Position numbers and translations under genes: made by a program
Part shown: in pieces, positions 14,846 through 22,580 of the stretch
Layout: each line of letters opens with the position of its first letter
Position numbering within the stretch: the first letter of the stretch is position 1
The notes under the pieces: generated by a model
Databases searched by the model: none
The model's input: the letters and a program-made list of their open reading frames with translations, nothing else
What the model was told of the DNA's origin: nothing
NCBI GenBank assembly: GCA_016207925.1
Contig: JACQZB010000034.1
Span: 1-36,939, forward strand
DNA length: 36,939 nt
Reading direction: 5' to 3'
From: Nitrospinota bacterium
Lineage (GTDB): Bacteria; Nitrospinota_A; UBA7883

Positions 14846-15637
14846 TCACTTCGCCGCCACGTGCAGCGTGGACAGCATCTCGCCGTGTATCCGTCCGTTG
14901 GATGCCAGAATATGCGGCTGGTACATTGAAAACGGCTCGCCGCGGACGCCGGTGACGCGCCCCCCCGCCTCCTCGACAATCAGCGCGCCCGCGGCCATGT
15001 CCCACGGCTTGAGGTGAAATTCCCAAAAGCCGTCCAGCCGTCCGCACGCCACGTAACACAAATCAAGCGCCGCCGCGCCGGGGCGGCGGATGGCCTGGGC
15101 GCGCATGGCGAAGTTGGCGAAGTGTGACAGGTTGTTCTCCACTTCGTCGCGGATGGCGTAGGGAAAGCCGGTGGCCAAAAGGCTTCGCTCCAAGGCGGCC
15201 ACGGCGCTTACCGCGATGGCCTCGCCGTTCAGGAACGCGCCGCCGCCGCGCGTGGCGGTGAACATCTCGCCGCGGGTGGGGTCGTACACCGCTCCGGCGG
15301 CAACCTGCCCTTCCCTTTCAAAACCAATCGAGGCGCAATACACCGGGAAGCCATGGGCGAAGTTCGTGGTGCCGTCTATGGGATCTATGATCCAGCGGCA
15401 GGAGGATTCACCGCTCTGGCCCCCCTCTTCGGCCACCACCGCGTGGTTGGGATAGGAGGCGCGGATGGTTTCGATAATGGCGCGCTCGCAGGCGACGTCG
15501 GCCTCGGTGACCAGATCGGTGCGGCCCTTATGGTTGACGGAAAACCCTCGCCGGGAATACTCGCGCATCAACTCCCCCGCGCGCCGGGCGGCGGCCACGG
15601 CGGTTTCCAGCGCGGCGGAGGGTGCCGGTGCGTTCAA
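14846..15637 (-). CDS. Inositol monophosphatase family protein (SuhB-like)
   Basis: A 263-residue Mg-dependent, Li-sensitive-type phosphatase. Metal-binding motifs are all present: EEGG (about residue 70), IDPIDGTTNFAHG (about 83-95) and KPWDMAAGALIVEEAGG (about 213-229). The family hydrolyses inositol monophosphate or related sugar phosphates; in bacteria SuhB also has a role in rRNA antitermination. Which applies here cannot be seen. Its start overlaps the end of mnmA by four bases, so the two are translationally coupled. Confidence 0.92.
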   Translation of the reverse strand: MNAPAPSAALETAVAAARRAGELMREYSRRGFSVNHKGRTDLVTEADVACERAIIETIRASYPNHAVVAEEGGQSGESSCRWIIDPIDGTTNFAHGFPVYCASIGFEREGQVAAGAVYDPTRGEMFTATRGGGAFLNGEAIAVSAVAALERSLLATGFPYAIRDEVENNLSHFANFAMRAQAIRRPGAAALDLCYVACGRLDGFWEFHLKPWDMAAGALIVEEAGGRVTGVRGEPFSMYQPHILASNGRIHGEMLSTLHVAAK

Positions 15638-16716
15638 TCGAGCCTCCGCTCGATCCAGCCGCCGCCGGCAAGATATTCACCGTGATAAAACACCACCGCC
15701 TGGCCGGGGGTGAGGGAAAGCTGCGGCTCCTCAAACACCACCTCCGCCCTATCGCCGGAAAGCGCGGTGACGCGCGCGGGCGCGTCCGGGTGGCGATGGC
15801 GCACACGCGCGGTGAGCGGCAGCGCCAGCGCCTCCGGCGCGGGTATCAGCCAGTTCACGCACGAGGCCAAAAGCGCCCTGCCGTATAACTCCTCCCTGGC
15901 CCCCACCACCACCTGGTTGGTGTCCGGGCGCACATCGGTGACGTACAGCGGCTCCGGCGCGGAAAGGCCAAGTCCCCGCCGCTGGCCGATGGTGAAATCC
16001 ATCAGGCCCCGGTGGCGGCCCAGCACCTCTCCGGCGCGGGTGATAATGTCGCCTTCGGGCGGAACCTGCCCGCCGGATTGGGCGCGCACGAAGGATTTGT
16101 AGTCGCCATCGGGGACGAAGCACACTTCCTGGCTGTCCGGTTTTTCCGCCACGGGTAGGCCCAATTCACGGGCCAATTCGCGGGTTTGGGATTTCGCCAT
16201 GCCGCCAAGGGGAAAGATGACGTTGCCCAAACGTTCCGGATTGACGGCGAACAAAAAATAGCTTTGGTCCTTCTCCCGCCCGATGGCGCGCATGATGGCG
16301 GGGCGCCGGTTCCATTCGCCCAGGCGCGCATAGTGGCCGGTGGCCACGCGCGCGGCGCCCAGCGTGCGCCCCAGTTCGAACAGGTAATCGAACTTGAGCG
16401 ACTGGTTGCACACCACGCAGGGGTTGGGGGTACGGCCCGCGAGGTACGCGCCGGTGAAATAGTTGACCACTTTTTCCCGGAACCGCTCCTTGGCGTTCAC
16501 TACATAGTGGGGGATGCCAAGGCGTTCGGCAACCCGGCGGGCGTCGGAAGCGTCGTCCATGGAGCAGCAGGAGCCGGAAGCGGCGCCGCCCTCCCACACA
16601 CTCATGGTCACACCGATCACGTTACGTCCGCTTCGCTTGAGCAGCGCGGCGGCGACGGAGCTGTCCACCCCGCCGCTCATGGCGGCGATCACGGAATCGT
16701 TGGACGGTGTTGGCAT
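15634..16716 (-). CDS. mnmA: tRNA-specific 2-thiouridylase
   Basis: Thiolates U34 of tRNAs for Lys, Glu and Gln. The PP-loop SGGVDSS (14-20) binds ATP; Cys103 in NPCVVCNQSLKFD and Cys199 in DSQEVCFVPDGD are the two catalytic cysteines at their usual positions; TGHYAR and KDQSYFLF are also present. At 360 residues it is full length. There is no clear Shine-Dalgarno sequence before ATG 16716. It is first in a two-gene unit with the inositol monophosphatase. Confidence 0.95.
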   Translation of the reverse strand: MPTPSNDSVIAAMSGGVDSSVAAALLKRSGRNVIGVTMSVWEGGAASGSCCSMDDASDARRVAERLGIPHYVVNAKERFREKVVNYFTGAYLAGRTPNPCVVCNQSLKFDYLFELGRTLGAARVATGHYARLGEWNRRPAIMRAIGREKDQSYFLFAVNPERLGNVIFPLGGMAKSQTRELARELGLPVAEKPDSQEVCFVPDGDYKSFVRAQSGGQVPPEGDIITRAGEVLGRHRGLMDFTIGQRRGLGLSAPEPLYVTDVRPDTNQVVVGAREELYGRALLASCVNWLIPAPEALALPLTARVRHRHPDAPARVTALSGDRAEVVFEEPQLSLTPGQAVVFYHGEYLAGGGWIERRLD

Positions 16717-16763
16717 GGGGTAAATAAATGAACCGCGCGCGCCCCGGAGCGGAGGGGGCGGGC

Positions 16764-16783
16764 GCGGCGGACTGCTTCGCCGC
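16764..16783 (-). terminator. Hairpin directly after the STAS gene
   Basis: On the minus strand GCGGCG and CGCCGC (16764-16769 and 16778-16783) form a six-base-pair stem with an eight-base loop, starting two bases after the STAS stop codon. There is no T tract, so it may be a weak terminator or an mRNA 3' stabiliser rather than a classical terminator. Confidence 0.3.
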
Positions 16784-16785
16784 TT

Positions 16786-17127
16786 CTAATTCCTGAACGA
16801 GGCGATGGCCTGGTCTTCTTTGTCGAAAATGGGGATCTTCGTGTCCAGCCGCGTAAAAGTGAACAGTTCGCGCAGGTCGTCGGACAATTCGGCGATCTTT
16901 AGGCTGCCATTGTCGTCGGTGATGTGCTTGCCGGCCAGGATCAGCCTGCCCAAACCGGAACTGTTGATGAAGTTGACCTCCTTGAAGTTCAGCAGCACGT
17001 TGCGCTTGCCGCGGTGCACCACGTCGTCAATGGCCCGCTTGAACACGTCGTAATCGTCGTTGGTCTTGATGCTGCCACTTAAGGCGATGATAGTGATGTC
17101 CCCGGTTTCCCTGTAAGAAACTTCCAC
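16786..17127 (-). CDS. STAS-domain anti-sigma factor antagonist
   Basis: A 113-residue stand-alone STAS protein like SpoIIAA/RsbV. The GDITIIALSGSI strand and the switch helix region NFINSSGLGRLI are clear; Ser56 of NSSG is the position phosphorylated by an anti-sigma kinase, preceded by Asn instead of the usual Asp. GTG 17127 has AAGGAGA upstream. It follows the response regulator gene by 17 bases, and that regulator carries a possible kinase-like C-terminal domain, so the two probably form a partner-switching module. Confidence 0.9.
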   Translation of the reverse strand: MEVSYRETGDITIIALSGSIKTNDDYDVFKRAIDDVVHRGKRNVLLNFKEVNFINSSGLGRLILAGKHITDDNGSLKIAELSDDLRELFTFTRLDTKIPIFDKEDQAIASFRN

Positions 17128-17144
17128 GCAACGTCTCCTTGAAG

Positions 17145-17993
17145 TTACCTTGCCCGCTCCCTGCCCTGGGCGAGCGGGTGTGGTTTACGATTTTTATTAA
17201 GCGCCGCGGTGACGACAGCCCCATTGTCGCCATACCGCAGTTCATCGGCGAAATATCTGACCATTATCATACCCACAAGTTGATCCTTTGCAAAATCCAA
17301 TTCCTCGAAGGCTGGAGGATAGCTTTCATCCACAAAAGGGCGCGTGGGGCACTCCAGCATGATGCTCACCTTTTCGGAGGCGATTTCCACATTGAGGCGG
17401 GCCTTGACCCCCTCCTCACGCTCCGGCAGGTTTTCGATGCAACGCAAGAACAACTCGTCAATGATAAACGGGGTGATGGTGGTGGCAAGGCGCCGCTGGT
17501 ACTCCATATTCAGCATGGCGTCGCACACCAGCCGGTTGATCCCCTCGATATACTCGGCCTGGAGCGGCACGTAAAACTCCATATTGTGGCGGGCGTAAGG
17601 GATCACGGCGCCGCCGCGGCTTTCCGGCGTGGGCAGGCGCAGCCCTTTGAGCACCACGTCATGAATCGTTTGCATGTTGAACGGCTTGTTGATGAAATAG
17701 AAGGCGCCGCGTTCGAGCGCTTCCACCGCGGTGGTGAAATCGCCGTAGCCGGAAATGACCACGATGGGGATATCCGGGTTGATCTCGCGCACCTGGGATA
17801 TCAGGTCAAGCCCGTCCATGCCCGGCATCCGCACGTCGGTGATTAACATGCTCACCGGATTGTCCTGCAGCAAAAGCAACGCCTCAAGCGCGGAGCCGGT
17901 GGTCAGCACGTCCAGATCGCGCATGGTAAGCGCCCGGTCTAGCAGACGCAGAATGTCCGGCTCGTCGTCAACGATAAGTATTTTTTTCGCCAT
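17145..17993 (-). CDS. Response regulator with C-terminal kinase-like (HATPase-type, degenerate) domain
   Basis: Residues 1-118 are a receiver domain: acidic pocket VDDE at 8-11, phospho-acceptor Asp53 in ITDVRMPGMDG, switch Ser in VVISGYG, and Lys in FINKPF. After a linker, residues about 165-270 contain IIDELFLRCIENLP and later LVGMIMVRYFADELRYGDNGAVV. This spacing resembles the N-box and last strands of an anti-sigma serine kinase (RsbW-type HATPase), but the glycine-rich ATP lid is not recognisable. Together with the STAS gene downstream it suggests phosphorylation-controlled partner switching. The start is ATG 17993; a GTG at 18002 is possible. Confidence 0.85.
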   Translation of the reverse strand: MAKKILIVDDEPDILRLLDRALTMRDLDVLTTGSALEALLLLQDNPVSMLITDVRMPGMDGLDLISQVREINPDIPIVVISGYGDFTTAVEALERGAFYFINKPFNMQTIHDVVLKGLRLPTPESRGGAVIPYARHNMEFYVPLQAEYIEGINRLVCDAMLNMEYQRRLATTITPFIIDELFLRCIENLPEREEGVKARLNVEIASEKVSIMLECPTRPFVDESYPPAFEELDFAKDQLVGMIMVRYFADELRYGDNGAVVTAALNKNRKPHPLAQGRERAR

Positions 17994-18080
17994 TGCAGCC
18001 ACCGCCTCACGCGCCGCGCGAACAGCCGCGTATGTTTCCCATTACCACGCTGTACACCCGTCCGCGTCCCCTGGCGGGAT

Positions 18081-18107
18081 TTTCCACATTCCTTGGATGA
18101 TTATACT
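18081..18107 (+). promoter_or_regulatory. Candidate promoter of nfi
   Basis: TTTCCA (18081-18086), 15 bases, then TATACT (18102-18107, five of six consensus bases). The -35 match is moderate and the spacer short. It overlaps the divergent -10 of the response regulator gene, so the two promoters may interfere with each other. Confidence 0.35.
18100..18105 (-). promoter_or_regulatory. Consensus -10 box of the response regulator/STAS operon
   Basis: The minus strand reads a perfect TATAAT at 18100-18105, about 107 bases before ATG 17993. No good TTGACA lies 16-18 bases upstream, so an activator may be needed or the element may be fortuitous. Confidence 0.4.
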
Positions 18108-18153
18108 ATAGACACATAACGCACAGTAACTCAAAAAACACACTGGATGGAAA

Positions 18154-18816
18154 ATGACCTCTCGCGTTACACTCCATGAATCCGTTTCTACCTTGGAGCG
18201 CATCTCCGTTGAGGAAGCGAAATCCCTGCAACTGGCGTTGGCGGCGCGCGTTATAACGCATTGGTCCGGCGCCGATCCCGCCGTGGTGGCGGGAGTGGAT
18301 GTGAGTGTGCAAGGCGGCATGGCGCAAGCCGCCGTGGTGACTCTTGATTTTTCGACGCTTGGTTTGCTGGAATTCGCCACCGCTCGCGCAAAGCCAATTT
18401 TTCCCTATGTTCCAGGGTATCTGGCGTTCCGTGAAATTCCGGTGATAATGAAAGCATTTGATAAATTGCGCCATAAACCTGACATCCTTGTGGTTGACGG
18501 TCACGGATTGGCCCATCCCCGTTTCTGTGGTCTTGCCTGCCACTTGGGAATAACGCTGGATACGCCTTCTATTGGCTGCGCCAAATCGCGCTTGGTGGGG
18601 GAGTGCCTGGAACCGGGCGCGGCCAAGGGATCGGCGTCGGACATTGTGTTTCAAGAGCGTGTCGTGGGCCGGGTTGTCAGAACCCGTGAAGGTGTAAAAC
18701 CGTCGCGGGTAATAAATAATCTCCCGGAGCCTGGAAGGCTTCCGGCAGAACACGCCAGAGGGCGAAATCGGTTTCGCGCGCGCCGGGCAAAAGCGTCATG
18801 GCGGAGCGATTGGTGA
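18154..18816 (+). CDS. nfi: Endonuclease V, C-terminally truncated
   Basis: Endonuclease V cuts near deaminated bases such as deoxyinosine. The first 183 residues fit the family: VVAGVDVSV (first metal Asp), FPYVPGYLAFREIP (Glu of FRE), ILVVDGHGLAHPRFCGLACHLG (second Asp) and TPSIGCAKSRLVG. The match ends abruptly at RTREGVKP (codon ending 18702). Homologs then continue for about 40-50 residues with a 'VSxGHRxSLxxA...RxPEPTRxAD' tail containing a conserved His; here the remaining 37 residues are unrelated and lie antisense over the 3' end of the nonaheme cytochrome gene. Total length matches only by accident. Probably inactive or altered through a rearrangement near 18700. Confidence 0.8.
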   Translation: MTSRVTLHESVSTLERISVEEAKSLQLALAARVITHWSGADPAVVAGVDVSVQGGMAQAAVVTLDFSTLGLLEFATARAKPIFPYVPGYLAFREIPVIMKAFDKLRHKPDILVVDGHGLAHPRFCGLACHLGITLDTPSIGCAKSRLVGECLEPGAAKGSASDIVFQERVVGRVVRTREGVKPSRVINNLPEPGRLPAEHARGRNRFRARRAKASWRSDW

Positions 18817-20380
18817 TTTCGCTAATGGCGATCCCGCGCGCCGTGGCGGTGACGGTGTGCGAACCTAAAAACGGCATGGCGCCCTGCGTGTCGCGGTATT
18901 CCCAGGTGACGTTCACCACTTGCTCCGGTTTTTCATGACAGCTTTCACAGGAACGGGACTTGCCCAAGGGATGCGATACAGCGTCAAACTGCAGCCATAA
19001 AAGATGCCGCCCGCCGGGCAGGGCGCCGCCGGGCGTTCCCAACTCCACATAGGCGTCGCGCGTTTCCCCGTTTGGCCAGCGGAACCGCAAGCCCCCCGGC
19101 GGCGGCGCGGGATTTTTGATCCCGCCCACGCTGTTGCCCCACACCTTCATGGGGGTCCACATGCCGCGCTGATCGCGCAGCAGCAACGGCGGACTGAACA
19201 GTCCGAAGTATTGTGCGTATTTTCTGAATGGCGTCCGTTGCCCCAACAATTCGCCTGGCCCCCAGGTGGTCCACTGGTAGCCGCCCGCGGCGGCCACGTG
19301 GCACGCGGCGCAGGTGAGGCTGCGGTGAGCGCTTTGCGCGTGGGCGCGCTCAACGCTGTCGTGGCAGCCGCCGCAGGTGGCGGCGCGGTTCAAGTGGCCC
19401 ATGCCTCCGGGGCCGGTGGCGTGGCAGTCCACGCACTGCACGCCCTTGTCCGCGTGGACATCCGGCGGCATACCGGGCGGTTCGGTGAACTCGCCGCCGA
19501 GGTAAAAATTACCGCGCCGCCGCTCCGTGCCCGCATGGCACATGAACGAGCCGCGCCCGCCGCCCACGCAGCTTATGGAGTCCGGCTTGCGGACGAAGTT
19601 ATGGGTGGCGCCTTGCGCGCTTGGCTCGAAATGGCAGTCCAGGCAACCCGTATGGCATAGATTGCACAGCTTTTGCTGCGTCTTGGCCTGTTCAAAGGTG
19701 AACGGCGTGGAAAGCTCCTGTCGCAGTTTCGTCCAGTTATCCCTAGAAAAGGCGCCACCGGGCAGCGCCTGCTCCGGCGGCGCGTCGGCGAATGAGGGGC
19801 CGCAGTTCTGGGCGCCGCGGGGCGGCGTCCATCCGCGCATTTCGCGCTGGCGCAGGTTGGCGCCCATGGGGGAACGGTGATATTGCTCCGTTTGTTTTTC
19901 GTGGCAGCGTCCGCAGGTCTTGGCGTTGATGGCGGGGTCGTAGGCCAGCGTCTCACGGTTGCGGTCGTGATATAGAAACGTGGCGAAACGCCGGCCGGGC
20001 CGCTCCCCCGCTTCATCGTCCTTGGGCGTGGCGGCGAACATCCGGTTCGCTCCCGCGCGGCGGATGGCGGGGTAATGCCGCGCCCGGTCCTCGACGGGAT
20101 TGAGGTTGTGGTCAAGCAGGATAAGCGAAAGCAGCCCCCGGTGCGCCCGCGGCGCGTCCGTGGCGGCCGGATCGCCCAGGTGGCACTCGTGGCACGCCAC
20201 GCCGGGATGGCGCGACTCGCTTTGGGCGCTCTCGTTGGTGATGTAAAACCGGGGATAGCCAAGCCGCGTCATAACGGACGCATCGGCGTGGCATCCAGCG
20301 CAGCCCGTATCGCCGCGCCGCCCCGGATCATCCGCCGCTATCAGAACCAGGGCGGCCGCCGCGAGCGCAAAGTGCCTCAT
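18677..20380 (-). CDS. Periplasmic nonaheme cytochrome c
   Basis: A 567-residue secreted protein with a short signal peptide (about residues 1-16). I count nine CxxCH heme sites: 27-31, 63-67, 156-160, 239-243, 246-250, 316-320, 336-340, 357-361 and one near residue 478 (CESCH). A further CX9CH at 271-282 (Cys271, Cys281, His282) may bind a tenth heme or be a decayed motif. Many additional His residues could be distal ligands. The C-terminal third (from about 480) lacks hemes. I do not recognise a named family. It is the last gene of the SCO/cytochrome b-MvhD operon, so it most likely takes electrons from, or gives them to, that membrane protein. The 3' end overlaps truncated nfi by 140 bases. 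Confidence 0.85.
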   Translation of the reverse strand: MRHFALAAAALVLIAADDPGRRGDTGCAGCHADASVMTRLGYPRFYITNESAQSESRHPGVACHECHLGDPAATDAPRAHRGLLSLILLDHNLNPVEDRARHYPAIRRAGANRMFAATPKDDEAGERPGRRFATFLYHDRNRETLAYDPAINAKTCGRCHEKQTEQYHRSPMGANLRQREMRGWTPPRGAQNCGPSFADAPPEQALPGGAFSRDNWTKLRQELSTPFTFEQAKTQQKLCNLCHTGCLDCHFEPSAQGATHNFVRKPDSISCVGGGRGSFMCHAGTERRRGNFYLGGEFTEPPGMPPDVHADKGVQCVDCHATGPGGMGHLNRAATCGGCHDSVERAHAQSAHRSLTCAACHVAAAGGYQWTTWGPGELLGQRTPFRKYAQYFGLFSPPLLLRDQRGMWTPMKVWGNSVGGIKNPAPPPGGLRFRWPNGETRDAYVELGTPGGALPGGRHLLWLQFDAVSHPLGKSRSCESCHEKPEQVVNVTWEYRDTQGAMPFLGSHTVTATARGIAISEITNRSAMTLLPGARETDFALWRVLPEAFQAPGDYLLPATVLHLHGF

Positions 20381-20422
20381 GCGCCCATTTAAACCCAGCG
20401 GCGCGCGCCGGGCAAGCGCGGG

Positions 20423-20950
20423 CTACGTGTGTATGAAAAAGCTCTGGCGCTCCGGGTCGTAGTCAATCACCGTCACGCGGGCGGCGTCAAGCGCCAGGGT
20501 CCGCTCGAACACGGTTTTCTGGCCGGAGCCGTCCGCGCGGTAATCCTGGGCGGCGACCTTGACGGCGTGCGCGCCGGCCGGGAACGTGTAGCGCTTGAAC
20601 ACGAACGTCACGCCGTCCGCCTGCAAGCCTGACGGTTGTATCAGCTCGCCAGTGAGCTGTTGGCCGTCGAGCCACACGTCAAGGCGCAGCGGCACGCGCT
20701 CGCGGCTGCCGCACACGCGGCTTTTGCGCTGCATGTGGGAGCGGCGGTGGCTGGCGGTCTCCTCGAACTCCTTTTGCTCCTCCTCGCCGCACAGGGTCAG
20801 GTTGGCGGTGAGCGTCTTGAACGAGACCACCATCTGGGTGTCGCCGGGTTCATGGAAGTGATAGGCGGGCGACGTGGAGAAGTAGTACACCAGCAGCAAC
20901 GGCGCCACCAGCGCGGCGGCGCCCAGCGGATTGAGTTTTGGTTGTTTCAT
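20423..20950 (-). CDS. Membrane-anchored periplasmic protein of unknown function
   Basis: A 175-residue protein. Residues about 9-30 form an N-terminal membrane anchor (AAALVAPLLLVYYFS). The remainder is soluble, probably periplasmic and mostly beta: it contains LPLRLDVWLDG-like strands and ends FERTLALDAARVTVIDYDP. Two cysteines (Cys54 and Cys80) could form a disulfide. No heme, Fe-S or copper motif is seen. It lies seven bases after the cytochrome b-MvhD fusion and 42 before the nonaheme cytochrome, so it is likely an accessory or anchoring subunit of that complex. I do not recognise the family. Confidence 0.7.
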   Translation of the reverse strand: MKQPKLNPLGAAALVAPLLLVYYFSTSPAYHFHEPGDTQMVVSFKTLTANLTLCGEEEQKEFEETASHRRSHMQRKSRVCGSRERVPLRLDVWLDGQQLTGELIQPSGLQADGVTFVFKRYTFPAGAHAVKVAAQDYRADGSGQKTVFERTLALDAARVTVIDYDPERQSFFIHT

Positions 20951-20957
20951 GGCGCGG

Positions 20958-22580
20958 CTACGGGGCCACCTCCTGATTTATGCGTTCATGGAACTGGTTG
21001 ATGCTTTCCTTCAGCCGTTCCGTTTCCAGCGGCGAAACGTGGAGCACCAGCAGATTGGGATCCTCCATCTTCTCCACCAGGAACAGCGCGCGGTCCTTGC
21101 TGGTATGCAGGTTCAGGCGGCGGCGCGCCTCGCGGTAGTGGCAGTCCAGCGCGCGGCATCCCACCACCACCACGCCTTTGGCGCCGGCGCGCTCGGCGTA
21201 CTCCACCAGCGGCGGCGACACCATGCCGATGCACGGCACAACCATCGCGGCGACGCCGGGGTTAAACGCAAGGCGGCTCCGGTCCGCGGTGTAAAAAGCC
21301 GTCTGGTCGAACGCGCGTTCGCATACGAACGCCATGGTGGCGGGGGCCGGCCCGCCGTTCTCCGCGGCGAACAGGCGTTCGATGTGGTTCTGGAAGGACG
21401 CCTTGGTCCACTCGCCCATGGAGATGGCGCCGAACTCGCACGCCGTAACGCAGAAGCCGCATTCGGCGCAGCGGTTGGGCGCGACAATGGCGCGGGCGCG
21501 TTCCGGATCGCCGGAGTCGAACACCTGGATAGCCTCGAACGGGCAGGCCAACTGGCACATCAGGCAGCCCTTGCACAGGTCCTGGTTCACCGTGATGGCG
21601 GTGGAAGGCACCGTGGTCAGGGGTTTAGAGTTTTTTTTTGGCTCCCGAATCACCCATGGCATAAGGGTGAACAAAAGGTATGCCGCGCCGCCCCACAGCC
21701 ACGCCGCGCCGGGCGAAAGGTCAAGCTCGTGGACCAGCGGGAAGATCGCCAGGAAAAACCAGTCAATGGGCGCCTCCACGATCAGCCGGGACAGATCCGC
21801 CGGAGGCCCGCTCACCGCCGGCTTGACCAGCGAAAGCGCCACCAACCCCGCGATAAGCGTCCAACCCAGCGGCCCCGGCGGATTGATCAGCGGCATGGAG
21901 ATGCGCATGCAGTGTACCCACACCACTACCAGCATCAGGCACGGCAACGCAAGATGCAGGTAGTTCATCACGAAGAACAGGAGCGAATTTATCGAGTCGT
22001 TGGTGAGGAAGTTGCGCTCCACCGGGTCGGCGTTGATGTGCAGCGCGTTGAGCAGTTCCGCGCTTTTTATCGCGATCATCTGCGCCGTCTGATCCCACAC
22101 CAGAAAATAGCCGGAGACCCCCTCGAACCATATCACCGGCAGGATGGCCGCGCCGGAAACCCACGCCACCCAGCGGTAGCGGCGGAACCGGTCGGAGAAG
22201 AACACCTGGGCGATGTGGATGCCGATGACTATGATCATCGCGTCGGAGGCGTAGCGGTGCAGGGAGCGGATGATCCCGCCGTAGTAGCGCTGATCCTCGG
22301 TTATGTACCGCACCGACTCGTAGGCCTTCACCGGATTCATCTCGTAGAAAAGGTACAGGTACGTCCCCGTGCCCAGCAGAATCCAGAACAGCAGGAACGT
22401 AATGGATCCCAGAAAGTACAGCGGATTGAGCGCGGGTGTGTAAATCCGGTTGAGCGCTTCCTGCGTGAACACCAGAAGGCGGTTGCCGGGGCGCAGCAGC
22501 CAGGGGATGAGTTTGGCCCCCGGTTTTGCCCGCGGCGGCGCCTTAGAGGGCGGAGCCGCGGGCCGTTGAGTCTTTTCCAT
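20958..22580 (-). CDS. Cytochrome b - 2[4Fe-4S] ferredoxin - MvhD/FlpD fusion
   Basis: A 540-residue three-part redox protein. Residues about 50-310 are a cytochrome b/b6-type membrane domain: His108/His122 and His209/His223 are two pairs 14 apart, as in di-heme b proteins, and PIDWFF (271-276) occupies the place of the Qo-site PEWY motif. Residues 330-390 hold two [4Fe-4S] sites (Cys336/339/342/346 and Cys371/374/377/381). Residues about 415-485 resemble MvhD/FlpD [2Fe-2S] electron-entry subunits (Cys420, VVPC450IG, GC475RALDC480HY). The fusion suggests electron exchange between the quinone pool and a cytoplasmic ferredoxin/disulfide-type partner. No Rieske gene is present. ATG 22580 has GAGGAG upstream and overlaps the SCO gene by 38 bases. 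Confidence 0.88.
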   Translation of the reverse strand: MEKTQRPAAPPSKAPPRAKPGAKLIPWLLRPGNRLLVFTQEALNRIYTPALNPLYFLGSITFLLFWILLGTGTYLYLFYEMNPVKAYESVRYITEDQRYYGGIIRSLHRYASDAMIIVIGIHIAQVFFSDRFRRYRWVAWVSGAAILPVIWFEGVSGYFLVWDQTAQMIAIKSAELLNALHINADPVERNFLTNDSINSLLFFVMNYLHLALPCLMLVVVWVHCMRISMPLINPPGPLGWTLIAGLVALSLVKPAVSGPPADLSRLIVEAPIDWFFLAIFPLVHELDLSPGAAWLWGGAAYLLFTLMPWVIREPKKNSKPLTTVPSTAITVNQDLCKGCLMCQLACPFEAIQVFDSGDPERARAIVAPNRCAECGFCVTACEFGAISMGEWTKASFQNHIERLFAAENGGPAPATMAFVCERAFDQTAFYTADRSRLAFNPGVAAMVVPCIGMVSPPLVEYAERAGAKGVVVVGCRALDCHYREARRRLNLHTSKDRALFLVEKMEDPNLLVLHVSPLETERLKESINQFHERINQEVAP

